Shown here in pieces: positions 54,554-64,000 of a DNA stretch of 64,000 bases. A model generated the notes under the pieces. It saw only the letters and a list, made by a program, of their open reading frames with translations, ran no database searches and had not been told where the DNA came from. Position numbers and translations under genes: made by a program. This DNA comes from Symbiodinium natans. Its lineage: Eukaryota; Sar; Dinophyceae; Suessiales; Symbiodiniaceae. Position 1 is the first letter of the stretch, and each line of letters begins with the position of its first letter. Location: assembly GCA_905221605.1 (NCBI GenBank), contig CAJNDS010002630.1, positions 273,704-337,703 on the forward strand, written 5' to 3'.

Positions 54554-55030
54554 ATTGCCAGTGAAGGCATGACTTGAACAGCAGGGTGAAATGGGTCAGG
54601 GTTTGAGATGTCAGAACCGACGTGAGAGTATGATATACACATCAATGTGGACGAGTCTAGACTTAGGCACTTAGAGATTAACTGGGAGGAGTAAGATACC
54701 CATGTTGTTGCTGATCCCGGGGTTCAAGGTGCATGCAAGAAGCTTGCATCAAGGGAAGGCGCTGTCAGCTCACAGCAAGTAGGCAAAGGCGGCACGGTGC
54801 TGTCTCATTTTCCCAGCCATGTTACGATTCCTCGCCCCCCTTGCCACTGGCATGGGTGGCTTGGCACCGTGAAGCAGAGCCCTTGAGCCTTGAGATCAGC
54901 CGTCAGAAGCCTCCCTTGGAACAATCCTAGTTCGTCTGGCCGGCTATGCCTTCCAGCAAAGGCCTAGGGCCTAGGACCACCAGTTTAACATGTGCATAGC
55001 AGCGATCTTTATACAGCAGCTTTATACCAG
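54554..55030. other. upstream of the transporter; first exons not found
   Basis: The N-terminal exon(s) of the following gene should lie here, but I could not identify them. Confidence 0.3.
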
Positions 55031-58000
55031 GCTTGCTCACTGACAAGTACATGCTCGGTGCCACCAACTTCGTTGAACACTATGCTCAAGATTTTCACGC
55101 CACTCCCGCACAGAAGGACCGCTTAGCAATTGGCAGTGACACGTTGCTGCGCGCCCCTAGTGACGACTCTAGGGGCTTGCGTGCTCAATGCAGGCAAGGG
55201 GGTTTTTGTGCAGTGCTATGGATACATTCTGCCATGGCTTATGTGACAGCGACGTGATGTTTTTTTCACGCTTCGCGGTAGAATGCAGGATTTCGTGAAA
55301 GCGGCGATGTACGCTGGGGCTATTCTGGGCATGCTTGTCATGGGCGGCATTGGCAGCACCATAGTGACTGGAGCATGTCTTGGTCTTGTCGGACGGAATA
55401 CTGAAGAGACCCTAAACCCTAAACCCTAAACCCTACAGGGTCTGCAGGAATGAGTTGTGGCTTGCACTGGCCACTTCAGGTCCGGCGTCTGATTACATTG
55501 GCCGCCGAATGGGGCTGCTTCTATGCTCCCTCATCACACTCATTGGTACCTTGCCTTACGTGAGCTTCAAGGTGAGTTCCCAAAGCCAGCATTGGACCCA
55601 ATTCAAAGACCTTGCAAAAGCTGAGGTGCTTTGCTTTCGGCTTTGGCCTGGAGTGAGAATACCCTCATCGCAGCCCGCTGCTTGGCGAAGAAGAGCTTCA
55701 GCACGACGGCGGCACAGCTACTCAAGCGGAACCCGGGCGTGCGCAACCTGCAAAGGGTTTCAAATAACGGCTAGAATCAGAACAACGTTGTCTGGGACTG
55801 CACGTATCTTGGCCACTCAAGGCAACAGCCGGAGGCAACATAAATGAAGCCCGAATGTACTTGTTAGACCTCCCCAGGCATCATTACTGGAGTCGGCATG
55901 GGTGGCGAATACCCGCTGGCATCTTCGCATTCGGCCGAGACCTCGGAAAAAACCAGTCGCTCTACTGCAGCCCCATGCCCCTCCCACTTTGCAGCGGCCC
56001 CGGGCTTTCAACAGTAGAGATCCACCCACGCTCAAAGGCCATCGCTGTCACAAAACGGTTGCAACACGAATCATTTCTTGTTTCACTGAAAGTTTAAAAT
56101 CACATTTTGAAGAAATATACATGCAAGATTTGACCATGCTGAAGGCATTGCTCAATGCCATCAAGTGCATAGGCTTTGGCGGCATGTCGAACGGATAGTA
56201 AATAGAACCCCAGCGTTTGTACATTTAGTTGCCATCTACTGAAGGCGCAGCTAGCATGTGGAAAGGGGGCACAAAGGAGAGAAGATGCATTAGGGATGCA
56301 CCTTTCTCACGTAGTTCCCTGATGCTGCCACGTGTGATTCGAGGTCCATAGTAGATGGCGCGACTTTGTCGCCCAGTCCTTGCCCAATCCCAGAAAATGA
56401 CTTCGAACCGGATGTCCGTCTTCAAAACTCAGGTGATGGCGCTCGCAATGTAGCTTTGCTCTACCTGTTCGGAAGTGGATTTGGGCAGGCGCTATGCCCA
56501 ATGGTGACCTACGCGATGGACGTGTCTTAGCTGCAGGGAAGATGCGGGAAGTTCTGAATGATTTCTGGGAGCGAAAGCGCTGCAAGTTAGCGGCTGCCTG
56601 CTGGCTGGGCCTGTGAATCCTCCGTCTAGGGGGCTGAGACATGTCCCAAGGATCCCCCGTATATAAAGCCGGCGAGAAGCCATGGCCTGCATTGCACCCA
56701 GCACTCACCTGGGCCCTAGCAAGGGTCAAGAAAAGAGAGCCCTAAACCCTAAACCCACTCTCTAAGGTCGGCGGGGTCCCCCATGAACAGCTGTGGCGAT
56801 GGATCTTTGGAACCTGGGCGGCTTTATTGACATGGGGGTTTCTATGAAAAAAATAGGGTTTAGGGTTTAGGGGGTTTAGGGTTTAGGGTTCAGGGTTTAG
56901 GGTTTAGGGTTCAGGGTTTAGGAAGGCACCCCTAATGTTCGTAAACCCCCTATATGCCATGGCCCTTAAACCCTAAACCCTAGCATACTGCTGCAGACGA
57001 CACACGCCTCAAAGCGCATACCTGCCCCGAGATTGGGTGCCCCTCGAAACAGCGCCCCTCAATCCGAATGCCCCGTCGCTTTCGAAGAAACACGGCGCAC
57101 ACGATCATCGAGACAGTTATCCCCCTGGTTCTTAGTAGGGAATGAGGGCCCTATATAAGTCCTTAAAGGGTATATATATAGGGCCCTCATTCCCTAATTC
57201 CCTCTACGAAGAACCAGCCAGTTATCGCGAAAGTCAGCGGGGCTGGGCTTGAGAGTTTGGTCTTGCTTGCCTTTCGCAAGTACGGCCAAACAAGGTAGGG
57301 CCAAGCTGTGAGCTTGATAGCTTGATTCTGTCATAGGATGGGAGGAGGGGGGGGGGGTGGCAATACTGAACCGTTAGAAGTAATTTTCGTTTTTTGGTCT
57401 GGGGGCTTGATTGTCGAGTTTGGTTTTTACGGCGTCATGGCTTGACTTTCTTGCGCCGCAGCTTTCCTCGGAGTGACTCATCGGCAGAGGCCGCGCCAAG
57501 GAGGTGAACTTTTCTGGGGAACAGCGGCCCGGCACCCCTCTGTCCTCCAAGACATAAAGAACGCGCGAACCCATGGGAATAGCGTAATAGTATAACAGTA
57601 TGATAGTGTAACAGCATAATAGTATAGTAGTATAACAGTATAGCAGTATAACAGTATAACAATATAACAGTAGAACAGTAGAACAGAAAAATAGGAAAAA
57701 CAGTAGACTAGTAGAATAGCAGAATAGAAAAAGGATAGCAGCATAACAGGATAATCGTTGCTTCCCGCGTCATCCTGCAGCCAAGGAGTTGGCGTCATCT
57801 TGTCAGCCCTTGGGCTGGTTTTACGATACCTGACCACCCAGGAGAACCCAGGTTTAGGGTTTAGGGTTTAGGGTTTAGGGTTTAGGGTTTAGGGTTTAGG
57901 GTTTAGGGTTTAGGGTTTAGGGCAGCTTCAAAGTAGACCCTCAGGGAACGCCAGCGCAGGAATTGACGCATGTGTAGCCGAGTCGGGAAGCGGCAAGAAG

Positions 58001-60764
58001 AACAAGTAGCAAGTCATTGCTGCCGGGGAGGACAGCCAGAAGTTTGTGGAGGGCAAAGAGGCTTCGCATGCACGGCTTTGTGTTTGGAGGCTTCAAGGCT
58101 TATGAGCTCGCAAGCTTGTGCCTTGCCTTTTTGCAACATGAAAAAGGTCTCTTGCATGTGTGAGTGTTGCACGGCCAGATGGAGTGGAGCTGATTCAGCA
58201 CTAGGCTCTAGGTGGCAATGCAGTTACAGAAGTGCTGGCGCCACTCAGAGGCAGAACAAAAGCATCACGACACCACCTGGACTATTCTGGCTCCGTACTG
58301 GAGGACAGGGATCTGCGGGCATCCTTGTCGGTCCGTGTTTCGCCGCTTCTGTTGCCGCTATTGAGTATGATTGTGTATCCCATTGTGAAACCTGCTTCAC
58401 GGTGTCCACCTTTTTGGCGGCTCTCAAATGAAAGTTGGCGGCAACGCAAGGATAGGCAAGGCGGACGGATGCAACTTTCGAAGAAACAAGAGTTTTCCGT
58501 CCTTGATTACGACGCTTTCACGACAACCAGATCCTGCACTCGCGGAGGCAACTAGACCTACTTCTTGGGGCTGATAGGTCCTCATGCGCGGTCAGGTCAC
58601 GCAGCAGAAACTCCTACAGGCTCTACACCCTGCAGCCATGAACCGTAAGCAGTGCTGCGGAATTAAAATTTCCAAGGTCTCCGAGGGCTTGCGAGGAAAA
58701 AGTCAGCGGCCTTAATGGCAGCAAGACGGGAGTCACGGCGGGAAGGTGCGGTGGAAGATCTTACAGCCTTCCTTTTGCGCCGTCAACGTGGAATGGTGAC
58801 TATGTAGAGCGGTAAAGGAAAGAAGTACTGTTCAGCTTCCCACTCGTTCTAGTCAGGGCGCTCCTGGGTACTGCCGGATGTTGGCTCTTGTTCGACATCG
58901 TCGAGTACGGCCACCCGGGCTGAAGCAGATCACTCAACTCCGCATGCTGTGGAGCAAGCTTGCGAAAGCTTCACATTTAACCCGAAGACGTAGGATGTAT
59001 CTGTATACATTTCTATATATTATACTAGATACTTCCTCCTGCAATAGACATAAGACACTTTCTATCTGTGTGTATATATACATGTATATATATATATATA
59101 TATGATGCCAGAGCCCCCCAGCAAGGCTTGAAACAAAACGATGCGGCGATCTTCCACTCGGACGACGGTGGCCCTTACTCCGACAGCATCCTCCAAGTAC
59201 CCGAGCTGCGCCTGGGGTTTAGGGTTTAGGGTTTAGGGTTTAGGGTGCCCCCTCTTGAGTGGCATGTTGTCGTCATGGGCAGTGCAGCAGTCCTAGCCGT
59301 AAGGAAGGGTTTAGGGTTTGCTGTTTAGGGTTTAGGGTTTAGAGCTACAGCACCTTCGTGGCTCTTGGCAACATGCTGTGATGTGGTGTAGGGAGACCTC
59401 GGACAAGAGAGCATGGTGTAAAGTGTGGGTCTGTGTGGGATTCGGGTCGGGACGGCTGTAGCAATGGAACCGAGGTGTTGTGGAGCCGCCTCCTTGTGAT
59501 CCCATCGCTACTGAGCAGATCAGAAGACGCAAGCAGTACTTGTTGCAGTCCCTGCTTGAGGATGTGTGACATCAATCAGCCGAGGTTGATCTTTGCGCCA
59601 TGGTTTCTGACAAAGGCACCCATTGGTAAATGCTCCTTTTGAACTGAACGTCTCCGAGTTCCACTAAACAGATGCCCCTCCATCCAACAGAACACCTAAA
59701 CAGGCCCGGCAAGTGACATGTGAGACAGCCCGATGCCTCAGCAGCGGCTTACACCGAAACCGGGCAGAAGCCACATCGGCATTCGGCGTCTTCGCGACAG
59801 CCCGAGCAGTCTGCAAGCTTTGTGGATCCACATGGGCCAGATGAGCTGGGCTCCCCCCAAATGAACCCTAAACCACCCCTGCCCCACGTCCCACAGCACA
59901 CAAGCCTGAAGCCCTGTGTACCTAAGCCCTAAACCCTAGGGCCACCAAAGCCTGCTCAGACCTCCAGCAAGCGCGTTCAGTTCATTGGCTTCTGTGGATG
60001 CGCGGTTGCCAATCTAGTTTTGGCAGCTGCTTTGCGGCAGTGGACCTGTGAAAACCTGCTGTGTTTTACGTGGAACTAGCTGTCGAGTTTGGCTGCCCAA
60101 GGGTTGTAGGCAATGCAGTAGAAAGCAGGTGTAGCTTGGCATTGCTATGCAAGATGAGTCTTGGCTTTCAACCATGCCTTTTGACTCCGATCTCTCTTCT
60201 TGCACAGATTCAGCAAGGTTGCCTTCAAGGAGCTGAGAGAAATGGACTCACTGTTTTTTACGCTCTACATCCTGCAGCTGTCCTTCCAGAGCTTGCCGGG
60301 GGCTGCCTGTCGGGATTTAAAGGGTGCAGATGTCGACATGCCAACTCTCAGCCCACCACTGCCATCTTCGCATGTTCTTTCCGCCAAAGCAAGCATCTGC
60401 ATGTTCGGTTCTGGTGTGTAGGCTTTCGGGATGGGTTGTCATGGACTGTGCGCATGTCGGCCTTTCCTGTTTCGGCAAGAATGACCAGTGCTGGAACCAG
60501 CAAGGTCACAACAATGGCGATCTCTGCAGAGTCCCTCAGCACAAAACATTTTCTGTCAAGGCATGTCAAGGCTTTGGCCGCGGTTCGTAACGGCCCTCTG
60601 CCCAAACTGTGGACTTCCCAGAAGAGGTCTGACCTCTCCAGCCATCACTCTTGCTGTTTTTCGGGCTTCAAAGGATCTACCCCAGCATGGTCCGTGGCAC
60701 CGGCGCCGGCATCAGCGCAGCAGCTGGAAAGCTTGGCGCCACCATCGGCTCCTACTTCTTCTCA
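55031..60764 (+). CDS. PHO84-like major facilitator phosphate transporter, about 14 exons
   Basis: Homology-guided exons join in phase into an MFS protein of the phosphate:H+ symporter type, a plasma-membrane importer with 12 helices. Exons: 55031-55116 (LLTDKYMLGATNFVEHYA), 55289-55352 (KAAMYAGAILGMLVMGG), 55480-55650 (SDYIGRRMGLLLCSLITLIG), 55878-55958 (GVGMGGEYPLASSHSAE), 56433-56514 (LYLFGSGFGQALCP), 57781-57851 (QGVGVILSALG), 58857-58909 (LLGTAGCWLLFDIVEY), 59126-59196 (LKQNDAAIF), 59475-59520 (LWSRLLVIPSLL), 59960-60036 (KRVQFIGF), 60208-60301, a 26-nt mini-exon 60505-60530 (VTTMAISA) and 60674-60764 (IYPSMVRGTGAGISAAAGKL). The D-x3-GRR loop and GGEYPL motif are family hallmarks. Donors mix GT, GC and GA; all acceptors are AG. 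Several introns hold telomere-like units. The region 57852-58857 must contain unplaced exon(s). The start and the last helix (perhaps 60949-61010) are not fixed. The substrate could be another organic anion. Confidence 0.82.
55408..55434 (-). repeat. CCCTAAA units inside transporter intron
   Basis: Nearly four units inside the 127-nt GC-AG intron 55353-55479. Confidence 0.9.
56853..56983. repeat. telomere-like arrays of both orientations inside transporter intron
   Basis: TTTAGGG units at 56853-56924 and CCCTAAA units at 56965-56983 (also 56737-56754), all in intron 56515-57780. Confidence 0.85.
57125..57217. mobile_element. MITE-like foldback element, family C copy 2, in transporter intron
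   Basis: CTGGTTCTTAGTAGGGAATG and AGGGCCCTATATA pair with the right end. The centre CCTTAAAGGGTATATA is shared with 51851-51955. Confidence 0.65.
57581..57745 (+). repeat. 8-bp tandem repeat TATAACAG/TAGAACAG
   Basis: About 18 diverged 8-bp units, related to TATAATAG at 21660-21765, inside transporter intron 56515-57780. Confidence 0.88.
57852..57922 (+). repeat. TTTAGGG array starting at a transporter exon end
   Basis: Ten perfect units begin immediately at the GT donor after exon 57781-57851. Confidence 0.92.
59068..59103. repeat. TA microsatellite in transporter intron
   Basis: GTATATATACATGTATATATATATATATAT-type tract (59072-59102) within intron 58910-59125. Confidence 0.9.
59215..59343 (+). 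repeat. two TTTAGGG arrays in transporter intron
   Basis: Units at 59215-59246 and 59308-59343 lie within the 278-nt GT-AG intron 59197-59474. Confidence 0.9.
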
Positions 60765-61528
60765 GTCACTCAACTGCAAAGGGGCGAAACAGCTCTCAAT
60801 TTCAAACCGTTCCCCGTCACCATTTCATGGCTTACAAGCACTGCCCGCGGCCTTAAGACAGCTGCGCCGTTCCCACTCAGACGCGCTTGCACAAGGGTCC
60901 CAAGAGCTGGGTGAGCATGTGGGGCCTTCCGAGGAGCTTAAGAACCAGGGCCACATCAACGCCATCTTCTGGTGTCCTGGCGCAAATGAACTGCAGATTG
61001 CATTTTGCATGTCAAATCCCGAAACTGCGTGTTGCCACGTCTTCAGCTCAGAAGTTCTTCACCGCCCAGGACAGTGACCGCAACTTCCGCCGCTGCGATG
61101 CTCCTCACGACCTTCAGCCACACGGTTCAGCACAGAGTCTCTGAGACTCAGAGCTTCACAGTGTCGCGGGGTGAAGGGGTGGATGTAGCGGTGATCTTGG
61201 GTCTCATGCCACGGGCTTCTGGCTCGCTTCGGTCTTGTTGCTGACAGGGGACTGCGGTAAGCTACTGGCCGGGTGCCGTTGTGAAAGCTAGCCACCTAAA
61301 CCCTAAACCCTAAACCGAGGGGCTCTTGCGTGTAGTGACCGTAAGGGATGCCTCTCGTGGACCGCCTTGCATATTGGCTCTTGAGAAGCAGGAACTACTG
61401 GAATTCGAAGTCTTATCCGAAGCATCCTGCCTTCAGTTGGTTAGATGAATTATCCGAGGCATTCCTTACTACAACGGCAACACCCTAGACGAAGCTGACG
61501 CGCCACTGGGCTGACAGCACACGTCGCA
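60765..61528. other. 3' region of the transporter; short CCCTAAA array
   Basis: A segment at 60950-61015 reads GHINAIFWCPGANELQIAFC and may encode the last membrane helix, but its reading phase was not reconciled. Three CCCTAAA units are at 61297-61317. Confidence 0.35.
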
Positions 61529-61541
61529 GGAGATGAGAACA

Positions 61542-61820
61542 TGAGTGCCTTTTCCAGGAGGAGCACAGTTGATTTCGGGACAGATCCCAGAAGAACAGTC
61601 GTAGAGAGAGGAGTGGAAGTTTGAGACTCTTGACCTTTTTGAAGTTCTGGATGTTTGTCTTCTTTAAGCAGGGCCGGTGCTGCAGCTGGGCACGGGATAC
61701 ATTGTGATGATACCTGCATGATAGGCAAGGTGGAACAGGCTACATATGTCAAGAAGACCCGTGTCGCTGGGATTTGTAAGGTTGCTTACCCAAAATCAGG
61801 CGATCAATATCCCCCAGCAT
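61542..61820 (+). CDS. exon-like segments, unidentified
   Basis: ATG 61542 reads MSAFSRRSTVDFGTDPRRTV to a stop at 61625. Another segment at 61674-61820 reads DDTCMIGKVEQATYVKKTRV and AGICKVAYPKSGDQYPPA before TAG. Both are protein-like. No family is recognised. Confidence 0.32.
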
Positions 61821-61837
61821 AGCATAGCAACTGCCTC

Positions 61838-61857
61838 CCTAAACCCTAACCCTAAAC
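61838..61857 (-). repeat. short CCCTAAA array
   Basis: Two to three imperfect units. Confidence 0.75.
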
Positions 61858-62034
61858 CGTGCCCAGGCTTGCTCGAGATGGTAAGCCGAAGCAAGCGGCG
61901 ACTTGACCACTGCATTTAGCACGTGCCCGCAGAGCCAGGGCCAACTCCAATGAAAGGTCGTTGTTAGGCTACTTGTTCAGGGCCCAAAGTGTAGTGGGTT
62001 GTGGCGTATGGGGAGTATTTGCCTGTGTTTCCCC

Positions 62035-62345
62035 GCTCCCACCCGCCCGCCCCCCCCCCCCCCCACCCGCCACCCGCCACCCCAACCCCGCACCCCCCGC
62101 CCCCACCCCCCAACCCACTACCGTTCTGCACCCAGACCGACACTCACACCACCCACACCATCTCGACACGCAGAGCACCCACAGCCATAATCAAGCCACG
62201 CACCACGCCCACACCAACATCACCACCATACCGCCACACTACCCGCACTTCCATCCACACCGTGCACAAACTTACACCCAGCTCCACACTGCACCCCCCA
62301 AACAACCCACACCATCCCAAACCATCCAAACCACCCAACACCAGT
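62035..62345 (+). repeat. strand-asymmetric C/A-rich low-complexity tract
   Basis: The + strand is almost free of G over 300 bp, with CCACCC and CACACC motifs and a 14-C run near 62050. Proline/histidine/threonine-rich frames in several phases are compositional artefacts. Confidence 0.85.
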
Positions 62346-62838
62346 CCAGTCAGGAGAAGGTCTTTGCCACGTGGGACAGGCTTGTTTCAGTTCTCGTGTC
62401 TACGGCCACAGCGTGAGTTCAGGACTCCACTTGGGCAACCCCCCCCTTGGAATAACAAGCAGGCCTCAACAGCATGAAAACAGAACGGCTAGCATATCTG
62501 CGCTGTTCACGCAGTCTGCTTTGGCGTCTGTGAGCACACCTTATGACGATGTCTTTGTTCTGTTCAAATGCATTTGAGGATGTCGTGTCCCATCAAGTTG
62601 TGCTAGAAACTTGGGGCTGCGAAGTAGCCAATCTCGCCCTGCAGTCATGTGCTGGGCAATGAGGGCAGCAGTCGAGTTCCTAGTGGAAGAAATAGTTGCA
62701 CAACGACAACCTCAGAGTCGAAACTCTTGGGCGTGTGACATAAAGAAGCCCAACGCCGAGTTGGTGTTTTGGCACTCGGATCGATTCTGGGTTCAAACTG
62801 GGGATGCAGCCTCCCAGAACTCCCCTTCAGCAACACGA

Positions 62839-62935
62839 AGCCCAGCACGAGGTGAAGATACTGTACGGCGGGCCGCTCAAGCACGACGGGTCGAAGTCGG
62901 CCGGATACGACGCCCGACCTGATCGTTGTTTCAGC
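62839..62935 (+). CDS. exon-like segment, unidentified
   Basis: After AAGCCCAG the frame reads HEVKILYGGPLKHDGSKSAG and YDARPDR, clearly protein-like. Flanking exons are not found; a frame at 62611-62922 in another phase overlaps. No family is recognised. Confidence 0.38.
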
Positions 62936-63219
62936 TGGCGTTGCTGGTACCACTGTTCGTGATCAGCTTTAAGCCTTTTACCTTCAAGAGTGGCCGGGCG
63001 CGCGACATGTTTGCAATCGCAGAAGGAAAGCACCCATGATAAAAGTATGAGCCAGGTGGGTTCAGGGTTAAGGATACTTGTGCGCATGCCCCTACTGCTG
63101 CAAGGAGTCGGACGATTGGTCCGAGGAGGAGGAAATTGAAAGCAGCTGAGGCGATCATTTAGGACAACTTGCAGGACCTTTGCCAACGGTCCATGAGATG
63201 ATGCACAGGTTGTTTAGAC

Positions 63220-63555
63220 TTGACTAGCATTTGCAGAACCCAGACACACCTCGGACCTTCAGACGTCAGCAATCACGTTCACAGCTTACGAGAATCGTAC
63301 TCTGCTAATTTTTCATCGCTACGAGCTTCTCGCATGAAAAGCAGATGCTCGTTGCTGGAACGCTGGCGCGATCTGCTCAAAAGAGCCAGCGTATGCCAGC
63401 GTGCTTCCCTCCCCTGGGCGTCTGTGAAGCCGAGGTTTGGTACATTCCTAGATTTGGAAGGTGCTGCTGCTTCACTTGGACCAAGACATTGCGATCTTGC
63501 AGCACCTTCGCGGTCTTTCAGCGCCCTACTGCAAGCCTGCGTCTGCTTGATGTAA
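63220..63555 (+). CDS. hypothetical ORF, coding status unclear
   Basis: A + frame of 111 codons reads KSRCSLLERWRDLLKRASVC and more, ending TGA near 63555. It has no domain, and the minus strand is also open. Confidence 0.22.
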   Translation: MTSICRTQTHLGPSDVSNHVHSLRESYSANFSSLRASRMKSRCSLLERWRDLLKRASVCQRASLPWASVKPRFGTFLDLEGAAASLGPRHCDLAAPSRSFSALLQACVCLM

Positions 63556-63799
63556 TTGAAATCTGGTGCTTTTGTCAGGAATGACACGCCAGAACATGCT
63601 TCACATTCGTCCTCTGAAAATCTCGTGCGTTGCCAGCAGATCTGCTCGCAACCATCTTTGCCAAGACCATCCCTCGGCCTGCCACTTGCACCTAAACAAG
63701 CTGGTAAAACCCTAAACCCTACTTGCACTGTGGCATGCTGAATCAGAAGGATGGCATCCTCATAGTGCTCATTCGCCCGGGCGGCAAAGAGAAAATGAT

Positions 63800-64000
63800 T
63801 TTTACATTCGTATCATATGAGTTCTGCATCGTATTTATTGAGGTTTGGAAGACATTCTAAAATAAGATATATTATTTTAAATCGATATCTATAATTATAG
63901 AAGATATTCATCAAAGACGATTTATAGAATATCTTTGAAACAATTATTTGAATATTGAAATTCTTGGATTTAAATATTTTTATTGATGAAATCATGTTGC
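63800..64000. other. AT-rich terminal segment of unknown origin
   Basis: The last 200 bp are about three-quarters A+T, unlike the GC-richer window. A minus frame (63813-63995) rich in I, K, N and F is open by composition. It could be an insertion, an organelle-derived fragment or an AT-rich intron. Confidence 0.45.

Noticed and set aside
59126-59213. Exon extending to the telomere array at 59214
   Set aside because: The frame stays open to the array, but the transporter homology is continuous if splicing uses GTACCC at 59197, so the array is intronic and not at the exon edge.
63956-63971. 16-nt match to a universally conserved SSU rRNA segment (TGAAATTCTTGGATTT)
   Set aside because: Sequence on either side does not follow SSU rRNA, and short matches are expected in AT-rich DNA.

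Overview
The window is nuclear DNA of a dinoflagellate, most likely a Symbiodiniaceae/Suessiales-type genome. The decisive evidence is a perfect 22-nt copy of the dinoflagellate spliced leader (7680-7701) followed by a truncated second copy, the known signature of a trans-spliced mRNA reinserted into the genome. Three further traits agree: exons rebuilt from protein homology have GC and GA splice donors beside GT, always with AG acceptors; every gene that can be rebuilt reads on the + strand, as in dinoflagellate unidirectional gene clusters; and short plant-type telomere repeats (TTTAGGG/CCCTAAA) occur throughout. The species cannot be named from the sequence alone.

Layout. 0-4.5 kb: scattered exon-like segments and a foldback element. 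4.5-6.1 kb: a multi-exon coiled-coil/J-domain (DnaJ) gene. 6.9-7.6 kb: an unidentified multi-exon gene. 7.7-8.4 kb: the SL-tagged retrogene. 8.9-11.3 kb: telomere-like arrays and a proline-rich gene. 12.07-14.32 kb: a large single ORF with an N-terminal ubiquitin-like domain and 28 full 22-residue FNIP-type repeats. 14.5-21.7 kb: mostly unassignable, with some open segments and foldback elements. 21.8-23.2 kb: a second J-domain gene. 23-34.7 kb: few supportable genes, microsatellites, and a mirrored pair of telomere-like arrays at 29 kb. 34.7-39.5 kb: CCCH zinc-finger exons. 40.8-41.2 kb: a small basic-N-terminus gene. 42.6-43.1 kb: HAD-like exons separated by an intron holding a 300-bp CTG/TTG repeat. 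45.6-54.2 kb: several unidentified genes, foldback elements and a near-perfect 64-bp-stem hairpin at 48.8 kb. 55.0-60.8 kb: a PHO84-like major facilitator phosphate transporter in about 14 exons. 61-64 kb: exon-like pieces ending in AT-rich sequence.

The most unusual feature is the placement of the telomere-like repeats. They are not confined to intergenic DNA. Many lie inside introns of recognisable genes (CCCH, transporter, J-domain), and several apparent short introns (34-40 nt) consist almost wholly of GTTTAGG units, with coding-like sequence abutting both sides. The unit itself carries GT and AG, so an array can in principle supply both splice signals. This is an inference from sequence that RNA data could test directly.

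Limits: exon-intron structures were rebuilt by eye from conserved motifs and reading phase. Exons with no recognised family are called from composition, open frame and flanking splice-like signals only, and carry low confidence.
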